A stretch of 16,318 nucleotides of DNA from Igneacidithiobacillus copahuensis (lineage in GTDB: Bacteria; Pseudomonadota; Gammaproteobacteria; Acidithiobacillales; Acidithiobacillaceae). The stretch's first letter is position 1; the number at the start of each line of letters is the position of its first letter. Below, in pieces: positions 1 through 6,304 of this stretch. Location: positions 1 to 16,318 of the forward strand of contig NZ_JAAXYO010000097.1 in assembly GCF_018854015.1 (NCBI RefSeq), given 5' to 3'. A model generated the notes under the pieces. The model worked only from the letters and a program-made list of their open reading frames with translations, had not been told where the DNA came from and made no database searches. The position numbers and the translations under genes were made by a program.

Positions 1-273
1 CGCCGACGCCATGCGAGACCACAGTGCCTTGGTGTTTTCCCGAATCGGGGCGCTGATCTCTTCGAGGGACTGAAAGCGTATGTCGCGATTTGCGCCGGTT
101 AACCTGAGCAGCCGTGTGATGGCGTGGTCAAGCCGAAAATCATGCATGGCGGCAAGAAACCATCCAATGGCGAAAAAGTATAGCCAGTTACCCACGGCCT
201 TCAGAAAGAGTGCCGCGAGCGATGCCCGCTCATCCGCGTGGGGATCTGCCGGTACAGTAGTGGTGTGGTCCAT
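1..273 (-). CDS. Hypothetical membrane-associated protein, C-terminus beyond the window
   Basis: An open frame runs from ATG at 273 leftward to the window edge (91 codons, no stop). A good Shine-Dalgarno AGGAG sits about 7 bases upstream of the ATG. The product begins MDHTTTVPADPHADERAS, then has a hydrophobic, aromatic segment (about residues 30-44, around WLYFFAIGWFLAAM) that could be one membrane helix, followed by a charged region. I do not recognise the family. It faces away from the tRNA-Lys fragment and probably belongs to the putative integrated element on the left. The gene is inferred from the open frame, start signal and plausible composition only. Confidence 0.5.
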   Translation of the reverse strand, partial: MDHTTTVPADPHADERASLAALFLKAVGNWLYFFAIGWFLAAMHDFRLDHAITRLLRLTGANRDIRFQSLEEISAPIRENTKALWSRMASA

Positions 274-604
274 GGTTGTCTCCTCTACCAAGGTCGCTCT
301 TCCTCCCGTCGCTGTGTGAGAGCGGTGGGGAGGCCGAGAGGAAGGCGGCTTTTCGCCACTGCCTTGGTTCAGTGGCTACCCCACGTGCTCTATGACAACT
401 CATTTCTGAAAAAGTTGCAAGTCCAATGGCAGGAAAACGATTGCAAACAATTGGTTGGCTTGTAGCCAAGCCGCAAGGTGCGCTGCAAATGCGCTGCAAA
501 TGCTCCGTGTATTGGCGTGTATGGGCGTGTATGGATATGTACATATGTGTATGATTACCTGGAGAAATGTTTGTAAGCACTTAATTATTAAGGCACACAA
601 TTGT
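274..604. other. Gene-free stretch between partial minus-strand gene and tRNA-Lys fragment
   Basis: No convincing gene is seen; the open frames here lack start signals and recognisable products. The stretch holds a small perfect inverted repeat (CCACTG 356-361 with CAGTGG 370-375), tandem direct repeats (480-535), a 12-base palindrome ATATGTACATAT (535-546), and a near-palindrome CTTAATTATTAAG about 20 bases before the tRNA fragment. The cluster of short repeats just inside an attachment site is what one expects of recombinase or excisionase binding sites, but this is inference. Confidence 0.5.
480..535. repeat. Two sets of short tandem direct repeats (iteron-like)
   Basis: GCGCTGCAAAT occurs twice in perfect tandem at 480-490 and 491-501. 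It is followed by three tandem 10-mers: CGTGTATTGG (506-515), CGTGTATGGG (516-525) and CGTGTATGGA (526-535). Degraded continuations run to about 552, including a palindrome at 535-546. The 10-base period is close to one helical turn, so a protein could bind the same face repeatedly. They lie about 70-125 bases left of the tRNA-Lys fragment. Confidence 0.7.
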
Positions 605-651
605 GACTCTTAATCAGCGGGTCGTGGGTTCGATCCCCTCACAACCCACCA
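605..651 (+). tRNA. 3' fragment of a tRNA-Lys(CTT) gene; likely attachment-site scar, not a functional tRNA
   Basis: The sequence fits the 3' half of a tRNA: anticodon loop CTCTTAA (anticodon CTT), stem half TCAGC, variable loop GGGTC, T stem and loop GTGGG-TTCGATC-CCCTC (one T-T mismatch), acceptor strand ACAACCC, then A and CCA. Upstream, the 5' half of the anticodon stem pairs for only 3 of 5 positions, and no D arm or 5' acceptor (GGGTTGT expected) is present. Similarity therefore starts inside the anticodon stem. This is the usual structure of an att site duplicated when an element integrates into the 3' end of a tRNA gene. By that geometry the element lies to the left, with the intact tRNA at its far end. 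Confidence 0.8.
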
Positions 652-659
652 ATCAAAAC

Positions 660-697
660 AGGCACTTAGGCAGATCGTCCAAGTGCCTTAATTTTTC
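660..697 (+). terminator. Intrinsic terminator downstream of the tRNA-Lys 3' fragment
   Basis: A perfect 8-bp stem, AGGCACTT (660-667) and AAGTGCCT (681-688), with a 13-base loop is followed by TAATTTTTC. It starts 8 bases after the tRNA CCA, so it is probably the native terminator of the tRNA gene, which supports this side being the original chromosome. On the other strand the stem is followed by GTTTTG, so it may also end transcripts of the diguanylate cyclase gene. Confidence 0.75.
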
Positions 698-809
698 TGG
701 GCTAATCTAGGCTAACCAGTGTATCGCAGAACCCAGAATCGCTCCCGTCCGTCACTGTGAAATAGAGCAGGCTAGATCGCCAATTTTGCTTGTCGCCCGG
801 GAAACTACC

Positions 810-2144
810 TCACTGGCTCCACTCGCAGCGATTTCTGCCTCCTTGCTTGGCTCGATAGAGGGCGGTATCCGCCCGCGGAATAGTATCTTCTGTAACTCCT
901 TCCCCAGTACGGTAAAAAGTGGCCCCCAGGCTTATCGTGACAGAGATGGTTTGCTCTGCTGCGACTCGTATAGGTCGATGGGCGATACTCGCTCGCAATC
1001 GCTCTGCGACAAGCGACCCTTCCTCCGGCGTTCTTACCGGCACCAAAAGCACAAACTCTTCTCCGCCCCAGCGGATGAATACCCCTGCGTCCCTCTGCCG
1101 CAGCTGACCTTGCAAACGCTGGGAGACAGCGCGCAGCACGTCGTCTCCGACGGCGTGGCCGAGCTGATCATTGATCGCTTTGAAATGATCGATATCGATC
1201 ATCATCACGGCGGTTGAATTCTCAGACGTGCTGGTTTTCTGCTCGAAATCGTTACGATATCGTTCCAAGAAGTGTCGATTGTAGGCGCCGGTCAGGGCAT
1301 CCCTCTCTGCCGTCTTTTGCAACGACTGTTCTCTTATCCGCTGCGCGGTGACATCCTGCAGAATCCAGACACGCCCTTGCCGCGCATTGCCCAGAATGGG
1401 ATGGGTATCCACATAAAGGACTTGCTCGTCGGTCGACCAATCGCACTGAATGGCAAACTGCAGATCCTGTTGCAGGGGAGCATACAAACGCTGCAGCTCT
1501 GCTGCATTGATGCAGCGATCCCGCAGTTTCTGAAATGCACGTGCAATGGTTGCCACGGAAGATTGTCCAGCAGGAATCCCCAATAGTGCTTCCGCCGTGG
1601 AGTTGACATGGCCTACCGTGCCGTTACCCTCAATCAGGAGAATACCGATCGGAAGGCTATCAAAAAGATCGTGGAATTTTGCTTGAAAATATCGGCGTTC
1701 TCGAAGTAGCCAGTAATCCCCGAGCATCTGCCGCAAAACGCTGCGAAGATAGTCCAGGATCAATGCATCCTGGAACGTCTCCAAGGGTCCAGATTTCAGA
1801 AGGAGCAAGCCACTGTATCGTTCTTCCTCGGCCTCCACAGCGAGAAAATAGAGGTTTCTCTCCTCCGCCGGATAGAGCATCAGCAACGCCGATGACAGGT
1901 GCGATACGGACGCACTGAGATCCACGATGGCTGCCGAGGTATCGAGTCTTTCGACGAGGTTTTCTGGCCGTATCTTCTGAATCGGAAGATCCGCATTGCT
2001 CGCGAGAATAGCGATGTCCTCACCTACTCGCCAATGGACCGTGAGCACCAGAAACGCGCCGCTCAGATGGGAAACGAATCGACAAAACGCCGTGAGCCCC
2101 TCGGGAATCCAGGTATCAGCAGCGGTTGCTGGGAACGCATCCAT
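810..2144 (-). CDS. PAS-GGDEF diguanylate cyclase
   Basis: Makes cyclic-di-GMP from two GTP; probably cytoplasmic, as there is no membrane segment. 444 residues. Residues about 15-145 form an N-terminal sensor of GAF-like appearance, about 155-270 a PAS domain (starting near FHDLFDSLPIGILLIEG), and about 275-440 a GGDEF domain (RDALTGAYNRHFLE, DIDHFKAIND, catalytic GGEEF at 360-364). GGEEF is a catalytically competent variant. An RxxD (RQRD, 349-352) precedes it, but seven rather than the usual five residues separate its Asp from GGEEF, so product inhibition at the I-site is uncertain. I chose ATG at 2144 because it begins one base after the stop of the hydrolase gene. The open frame extends upstream to 2300, but that would overlap the hydrolase by 155 bases. 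The tight junction implies translational coupling, so the hydrolase is probably its signal partner. Confidence 0.9.
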   Translation of the reverse strand: MDAFPATAADTWIPEGLTAFCRFVSHLSGAFLVLTVHWRVGEDIAILASNADLPIQKIRPENLVERLDTSAAIVDLSASVSHLSSALLMLYPAEERNLYFLAVEAEEERYSGLLLLKSGPLETFQDALILDYLRSVLRQMLGDYWLLRERRYFQAKFHDLFDSLPIGILLIEGNGTVGHVNSTAEALLGIPAGQSSVATIARAFQKLRDRCINAAELQRLYAPLQQDLQFAIQCDWSTDEQVLYVDTHPILGNARQGRVWILQDVTAQRIREQSLQKTAERDALTGAYNRHFLERYRNDFEQKTSTSENSTAVMMIDIDHFKAINDQLGHAVGDDVLRAVSQRLQGQLRQRDAGVFIRWGGEEFVLLVPVRTPEEGSLVAERLRASIAHRPIRVAAEQTISVTISLGATFYRTGEGVTEDTIPRADTALYRAKQGGRNRCEWSQ

Positions 2145-2145
2145 T

Positions 2146-3024
2146 TCAATAGATCTCGATTGGCAAGTAGGAACAAATTGCCAGACAAACGTCAGGCGCA
2201 CTCGTGACGTGTGGGAGATGACCGGGGGCCTCGATCCAGTCGAGGGTGCTTCCGGAGATGTGTTCATGGAGCCAAAGAGCCACACCCTCTGGAACTGCAA
2301 AATCTTGACGGCTATTGATCAAGTGAACGGGCTGCCGAATGTTTTCGACCAAACGCCGTAGATCCGAGTGAAAAATCATTTGCAAGGTACGCAAAGCGAT
2401 ATCCGGCTGCAGGCGAAAGAGGGTCTTGGCATAATCTGTCAACAACGCAGCATCTTCCAGCCCAAAGATCTGCGGTGCAAAGCCTGCTGCCCAGGCCTGA
2501 TAATTTGTGGCCATTGCGGTGTACAAGGTATCCAGATCGGTTGGCTGCAGTTCTCCCGGATAATCGGGCTTCTTCAGGTAGTGTGGCGAGGCACCAATCA
2601 GGATCAGCCGCGCGAACAAGTCTGGGCGGGCAACGGCGGCGATGGCACCGATCATACAACTCATAGAGTGGCCAATATAGGTGACCGACTGCAGCCCCAA
2701 AGTATCCAGCAGCTGAATCAAGTCATCTGCGTAGGCGAAAAGAGTGGAATGATAATCTGCTCGATATCGATGCGCCGTGTCAGTATCCGAACCTGCTCCC
2801 GCCAAGTCGTAGCGAATATAGGCCAGATCCTCTGGAAGGCAGCGCAGGAGCGCGTCCCAGGCGCTCCTATCAGTGCCAAAGCCATGGCCCAAAACGACGG
2901 GGAGGGTTCCCGTGCCGTCCAGTTGCACGTATGAACGCAAGGATTCCGGTAGATTCAATTTGATGCCTCTCGACGTTTCAGGTGGGCAGACCAAAATGCA
3001 AGTTCCCGAGGGACAGGTGGTCAT
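2146..3024 (-). CDS. RsbQ/D14-like alpha/beta hydrolase, probable sensor partner of the adjacent PAS-GGDEF protein
   Basis: An alpha/beta hydrolase of 292 residues. The nucleophile is Ser120 in GHSMS, with Asp241 (SRQDFAVP) and His269 (APGHLPH) completing the triad; the oxyanion loop is GHGFGTD near residue 46. Several stretches (GHSMSCMIGAIAAVARPDLF, IGASPHYL, NYQAWAAGFAP) match my memory of Bacillus RsbQ, which works by contact with the PAS domain of RsbP. That family is structurally related to plant strigolactone and karrikin receptors. A PAS-GGDEF gene follows with a one-base gap. The ATG start at 3024 gives a Cys-rich 22-residue tail that RsbQ lacks. A TTG at 2958, 7 bases after GAGAGG, is an equally good start and gives about 270 residues. 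The substrate is unknown. Confidence 0.88.
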   Translation of the reverse strand: MTTCPSGTCILVCPPETSRGIKLNLPESLRSYVQLDGTGTLPVVLGHGFGTDRSAWDALLRCLPEDLAYIRYDLAGAGSDTDTAHRYRADYHSTLFAYADDLIQLLDTLGLQSVTYIGHSMSCMIGAIAAVARPDLFARLILIGASPHYLKKPDYPGELQPTDLDTLYTAMATNYQAWAAGFAPQIFGLEDAALLTDYAKTLFRLQPDIALRTLQMIFHSDLRRLVENIRQPVHLINSRQDFAVPEGVALWLHEHISGSTLDWIEAPGHLPHVTSAPDVCLAICSYLPIEIY

Positions 3025-3467
3025 GACGTCATTCTCTCAAGGATCGAGCTCTCGTCAAAGTCCAAAATTTTGTGATGAATGCTATTACATTACCCATGAG
3101 CCGATCTCGCAAGACTCTGCCGGAAAGTCATCTTTCGCAAGTTCCGGGGAATTTTTGCACGGCTCCAGAATGGGGAAAAGGGAAACGAGCCACCTGTGCG
3201 GGAGCCCTCAATCGCTACCGTAGATTCGGCGATCTGGTCCTCATCCACGCCGATCTGAGCGCAGAGGAATAGGTAGCTTTCCGCGTCCACATGGGTGCTG
3301 CATTTGATCTTTGAAGCGACGCTTGGCGGTGCGTATGGCCGACTCGGGGAGACCAAATCGCATAGCTGCCCAGCCAGTAGCTGATTTTGAGCCTGTAATA
3401 AATCGGAGGTTCTGGCGACTAACTAGGTGAAAGCACTGAGTTACGGTGTTACCCAAGGAGAAGTCAA
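3025..3467. other. Intergenic stretch between hydrolase and bufferin operon
   Basis: This divergent gap must hold promoters for both flanking operons. On the minus strand two overlapping open frames (3241-3456 and 3090-3356) have coding-like codons in their middle parts and could be one frameshifted remnant. The first contains a helix-turn-helix-looking stretch (MRFGLPESAIRTAKRRF). Neither has a convincing ribosome site or a family I recognise, so I do not call a gene. The final 80 bases hold the candidate promoter and the strong ribosome site AAGGAG (3455-3460) of the first bufferin precursor. Confidence 0.4.
3394..3421 (+). promoter_or_regulatory. Candidate ECF-type promoter of the bufferin operon
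   Basis: TGTAAT (3394-3399), a 16-base spacer, then CGACTA (3416-3421). This resembles the GTAAC / CGA-type elements I recall for ECF sigma factors that drive bufferin operons in Caulobacter. It lies about 45 bases before the precursor start codon. The match is partial and found by eye; the recognition sequence of the sigma factor in this window is not known. Confidence 0.25.
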
Positions 3468-3755
3468 ATGTCCAATAGTAGAACTGTATCCAAGAATTCC
3501 CTGTCAGAAAAAGTGGCGGTTGGCGCCTTAGTAGCGGTGATGGGCATGGCTGGGTTGGTCATGGCGCCCCAGGCCTATGCCTCCAACTGGGTCAAGTGTT
3601 ATGGCATTGCCCGGGCGCACATGAACGATTGTGCGACCACCACCCACTCCTGTGCGGGTCAATCCATTCATAATGGTGGCAAGTATTCTTTCTTGCTCTT
3701 ACCCTCCGGGATCTGCCAGAAAATTGTGGGTGGCAGTCTGGTGCCCGGCAAGTAG
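3468..3755 (+). CDS. bufA: Bufferin precursor peptide, DUF2282 (four-cysteine form)
   Basis: A 95-residue exported peptide. Residues 1-38 are a signal peptide: a basic start, a hydrophobic core (VAVGALVAVMGMAGLVM), and a likely cut after AYA. The mature part carries the DUF2282 pattern, beginning WVKCYGIARAHMNDC and ending GICQKIVGGSL, with cysteines at 44, 55, 62 (in HSCAGQS) and 83. In bufferins the two middle cysteines are converted to thiooxazoles by BufB-BufC and the mature peptide binds copper in the periplasm (family knowledge). The ribosome site AAGGAG lies 7 bases before the ATG. It is the first gene of the operon, 9 bases before the DoxX gene, and four residues differ in the last thirteen-residue block only at V/T compared with the second precursor, which otherwise shares the KCYGIA and CQKIVGGSL blocks. 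Confidence 0.93.
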   Translation: MSNSRTVSKNSLSEKVAVGALVAVMGMAGLVMAPQAYASNWVKCYGIARAHMNDCATTTHSCAGQSIHNGGKYSFLLLPSGICQKIVGGSLVPGK

Positions 3756-3764
3756 GAGGCAAAG

Positions 3765-4232
3765 ATGGCCAGTTGCTCCATGCTCATGCATCGGATGGAC
3801 CAGATCTACGACCGTCTGGTGCAGTCCGCCCAGCATCTTTCCTCCCTTGCAGCATTGGGCGCAAGGCTCTGGGTAGCGCAGATCTTCTGGAATGCGGGTG
3901 TCGTCAAGTGGCAAAGCATGTCGTCCACTATCACCTTGTTCCGGTACATGTATCACGTCCCTCTTCTACCACCGGTGTGGGCAGCCTATCTTGGAACGGG
4001 TATCGAGTTGGCGTTTCCCGTGCTGCTTGCGCTGGGAATGGCCGGACGTTTTGCCGCAGCTTTTCTCTTTATCTACAACATCCTGACAATTATTTCCTAC
4101 CCTCAGATGGGTTGGACGGGTGTTCTTTTTCAAGTGCCGTGGGGGATATTCCTCCTGTATTTGACTATCTATGGCCCTGGAGTTCTATCCGTTGACGCAG
4201 TTATCAACAAGGTTTGGAAGACATCCAGATAG
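3765..4232 (+). CDS. DoxX-family integral membrane protein of the bufferin operon
   Basis: 155 residues with about four hydrophobic segments, a DoxX-type arrangement: GARLWVAQIFWNAGVVKW near residue 32, then AAYLGTGIELAFPVLLALGM, FAAAFLFIYNILTI, and PWGIFLLYLTIYGPG. DoxX-like proteins are common partners of DUF692-DUF2063 loci. Their role there is unproven; quinone- or thiol-linked membrane redox has been suggested for relatives. AGGAGG sits 7 bases before the ATG. The gene lies between the two precursor genes, 9 bases after the first. Downstream, before the second precursor, the transcript can fold a UUCG-capped hairpin (4250-4267) without a T tract, perhaps a processing or stabilising element. 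Confidence 0.88.
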   Translation: MASCSMLMHRMDQIYDRLVQSAQHLSSLAALGARLWVAQIFWNAGVVKWQSMSSTITLFRYMYHVPLLPPVWAAYLGTGIELAFPVLLALGMAGRFAAAFLFIYNILTIISYPQMGWTGVLFQVPWGIFLLYLTIYGPGVLSVDAVINKVWKTSR

Positions 4233-4249
4233 CCAAGCTCTTTCTCCAG

Positions 4250-4267
4250 CCTGGGCTTCGGCGCAGG
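4250..4267 (+). promoter_or_regulatory. UUCG-capped hairpin between DoxX gene and second bufferin precursor
   Basis: CCTG (4250-4253) pairs with CAGG (4264-4267), then a G-G mismatch, then GC/GC closing a TTCG loop (4257-4260). There is no T tract after it, so it is not an obvious terminator. It could protect or define the end of a processed transcript. The stem is short and may be chance. Confidence 0.25.
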
Positions 4268-4313
4268 AATCGTGAGAAACCACGTGGTATTGACTGAAAA
4301 AGGAGTATCGTAA

Positions 4314-4601
4314 ATGGAACAACACGGAAGCAACCGGAACAAAATGGTTCGGCATGTCGCCATGGCTGGGGTTTTGGCGCTTGCGGGGGCAGGTTTTGCC
4401 AGTACCGCTTGGGCGGGCATGATGCCCGAAGGGTACGTAAAGTGCTATGGCATCGCCAAGGCGCATCAAAACCAGTGCATGTCCATCGGTGGTATTACCC
4501 GAGGGTCGGCCGCAACCAACGGTAACCCCGATGCCTGGCTTGCTGTACCGAAAGGGGTTTGTCAGAAGATTGTGGGTGGTAGCCTGACTCCAGGCAAGTA
4601 A
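4314..4601 (+). CDS. bufA: Second bufferin precursor peptide, DUF2282-like, three-cysteine variant
   Basis: 95 residues, the same length as the first precursor and alignable without gaps. The signal peptide covers residues 1-34 (VAMAGVLALAGAGFASTAWA, cut after AWA). The mature part has YVKCYGIAKAHQNQC and GVCQKIVGGSLTPGK, so Cys44, Cys55 and Cys83 are kept. Position 62, cysteine in the first precursor, is Thr here (codon ACC, 4497-4499), within GGITRGSAATNG instead of TTHSCAGQS. The missing residue would be one of the two middle cysteines that BufB-BufC normally modify. The ribosome site AAAAAGGAG lies just upstream. The gene is followed 9 bases later by a strong terminator hairpin. Confidence 0.9.
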   Translation: MEQHGSNRNKMVRHVAMAGVLALAGAGFASTAWAGMMPEGYVKCYGIAKAHQNQCMSIGGITRGSAATNGNPDAWLAVPKGVCQKIVGGSLTPGK

Positions 4602-4610
4602 GCGGCGCTT

Positions 4611-4641
4611 TGGTCCAGGCGTGAAAGCCTGGACCATTTTT
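4611..4641 (+). terminator. Strong hairpin terminator or attenuator between bufferin precursor and bufB
   Basis: A perfect 10-bp stem (TGGTCCAGGC 4611-4620, GCCTGGACCA 4627-4636) with loop GTGAAA is followed by TTTTT (4637-4641). It begins 9 bases after the stop of the second precursor and 73 bases before the bufB start. All genes read the same way, so it probably works as a partial terminator: much precursor message, less of the enzyme and regulator message. Confidence 0.9.
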
Positions 4642-4713
4642 CAGCAAACAGGATGTTTCCTCATGAATCTTACCGGGAAACATGAGAAAGCCTCTTTTTC
4701 AGGAGAATATCGC

Positions 4714-5595
4714 ATGCTCGACACCCTCCAAGCCCATTCGGTCGCTGGCCGACGGACAAACGATGTTGTTCCCGCCGCTGCGGGGATTGGCCTCCGTGCC
4801 CCCCATTATGCCGAGGTGCTGGCAAGTCGCCCGGACGTTTCCTGGATGGAAGTGCACAGCGAAAATCTGTTTGCTCCGGGAGGTCGGGTTCATCAAGTGA
4901 TGGAGCGGGTTCGCCAGGAGTATCCCTTGAGTCTGCATGGTGTGGCCCTCTCCCTGGGCAGCGCAGATCCGCTGAATGCCCGCCATCTCCGTCAACTCCA
5001 GCAGGTAGTTCGACGCTATGAGCCAGGCCTGGTTTCCGAACATCTGTGCTGGGTTTCCGTGGGCGGGCAGTATCTCCATGATTTACTGCCGCTACCGGGA
5101 ACCGAGCTCATGTTAGATCACCTGGTACCGCGCATTCTGCAGGTCCAGGAAGTGTTGGGGCGTCAGATACTGATAGAGAACGTTTCCGCCTATCTGCACT
5201 ATTCCGGAGAAAGTCTGCCCGAATGGGCCATGCTCAATGCCCTGGTAGAGAGAACCGGATGCGGGCTGCTGCTGGATGTCAACAACTTGTATGTCAGCAG
5301 CCGGAACCAGCGCTTTGACCCCCTGTTTTATCTGGCGAATCTTCGGTTGGACGCAGTGCAGGAAATCCACTTGGCAGGATTCAGTATCGAAGAAGTTGCT
5401 GATACCCGTGTCCTGATCGACACCCACAGCCGCGCGGTGTGGCCTGAAGTATGGGATTTATACGAGAAAACCCTACAGCTCCTGAATCGCCGAGTGCCAA
5501 CGCTGATCGAATGGGATGTCGATCTGCCCAGCCTTGATGAGCTGTTGCGAGAGGCTTCGGTCGCCCAAAAGCACCTGGAGAGAACCCATGGATGA
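4714..5595 (+). CDS. bufB: BufB, DUF692/MNIO-family multinuclear iron oxidase
   Basis: The modifying enzyme of the bufferin pathway: an iron-dependent oxidase that rebuilds cysteines of the precursor, related to MbnB and TglH (family knowledge). 293 residues as a TIM-barrel. Expected metal-site residues are visible: His48 and Glu50 in EVHSEN, His75 in LHG, Glu109-His110 in SEHLCW, Glu155-Asn156 in IEN, Asp188 and Asn190 in LLLDVNN, His219 in EIHLAG, Asp236 and His238 in DTHS, and Glu266 in IEWD. The frame is open from a GTG at 4621, but that lies in the terminator loop. The ATG at 4714 has AGGAG 8 bases upstream and begins where the family normally begins. It overlaps bufC by 8 bases. Confidence 0.95.
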   Translation: MLDTLQAHSVAGRRTNDVVPAAAGIGLRAPHYAEVLASRPDVSWMEVHSENLFAPGGRVHQVMERVRQEYPLSLHGVALSLGSADPLNARHLRQLQQVVRRYEPGLVSEHLCWVSVGGQYLHDLLPLPGTELMLDHLVPRILQVQEVLGRQILIENVSAYLHYSGESLPEWAMLNALVERTGCGLLLDVNNLYVSSRNQRFDPLFYLANLRLDAVQEIHLAGFSIEEVADTRVLIDTHSRAVWPEVWDLYEKTLQLLNRRVPTLIEWDVDLPSLDELLREASVAQKHLERTHG

Positions 5596-6301
5596 GATTC
5601 GCCAATGGCAGGAACGGTTTCGCGATGTGCTCTTCTCCTCCGATGACGGAAAGACATTGCGCGGGCTTTCCGGCTGCATTCCTCCCGAAGTCTCCACCGT
5701 GATCTATCGCAACAATATCCTCGAAGGCTTTCGTCTGGCGTTGGCCGACATCTATCGGACAACAGAACAGCTACTGGGAGAGGAGTGTTTTCGGGCCCTT
5801 TGTCGCGAGTATGTGCAGAACCATCCCTCTGCCAGTGGCGATCGCAATGCTTACGGCCAAGAGCTGAGCTCCTGGCTTGTGGGACACCCACTCGCCCATA
5901 CAATCCCGTATCTTCCTGATCTAGCCCGTTTGGAATGGCGTCAGCATGAGGCATACCTCGCGGAGGATGGTTTCTCGGCACTGGGGCTGCACAACTCCGC
6001 GCGCCTGGTGGAGTCGGACTATCCTATTTTTTCCATTTGGGCATTCTGCCAGGACCCGGAAAACGCCGGGACTCTAGACCTGGACCACTTGAGCGCAGAA
6101 TCAATCTTGGTCGCAAGACCCACCGAAGAAGTCCTGATGCGCCCTGTTGGGCCGGCTGAGGCACGCTGGTATGGGTTCTTGTTGTCCGGGTACGGCATCC
6201 AGGAAGCCGGACAAATGACGATTGCAACAGAACCGGACTTCGATCTTGCAACCTTTGTGAAGAACGCAGTGGCAGAGGGGCTGATCAGGGAAGATGGATA
6301 A
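5588..6301 (+). CDS. bufC: BufC, DUF2063 partner protein of BufB
   Basis: A putative DNA-binding/DUF2063 family protein that acts as recognition partner of the DUF692 enzyme, delivering the precursor to it (family knowledge, as for MbnC with MbnB). 237 residues. The N-terminal domain has the characteristic YRNNILEGFRLALADIYRTT (about residues 40-59), LLGEECFRALCREYV and PYLPDLARLEWRQHEAY (about 107-123). The C-terminal part is the variable recognition domain. I chose ATG at 5588, which overlaps the bufB stop (ATGGATGA) with GGAGAG upstream; the frame upstream of this lies wholly within bufB. The sigma-factor gene begins 3 bases after its stop. Confidence 0.94.
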   Translation: MDEIRQWQERFRDVLFSSDDGKTLRGLSGCIPPEVSTVIYRNNILEGFRLALADIYRTTEQLLGEECFRALCREYVQNHPSASGDRNAYGQELSSWLVGHPLAHTIPYLPDLARLEWRQHEAYLAEDGFSALGLHNSARLVESDYPIFSIWAFCQDPENAGTLDLDHLSAESILVARPTEEVLMRPVGPAEARWYGFLLSGYGIQEAGQMTIATEPDFDLATFVKNAVAEGLIREDG

Positions 6302-6304
6302 ACG

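Noticed and set aside
80..465. Plus-strand frames at 80-319 and 238-465
   Set aside because: The first is antisense to the partial gene at 1-273; the second has no ribosome site, and its product looks random.
480..535. CRISPR array
   Set aside because: The repeats are 10-11 bases in direct tandem with no spacers and no cas genes nearby.
605..651. Functional tRNA-Lys gene
   Set aside because: No 5' acceptor strand, D arm or complete anticodon stem exists upstream.
2368..2934. A 188-codon plus-strand frame
   Set aside because: Antisense to the RsbQ-like hydrolase; the product has no recognisable features.
4621..4713. GTG at 4621 as start of bufB
   Set aside because: It lies in the loop of the terminator hairpin without a ribosome site; the encoded 31 residues are not like the family.
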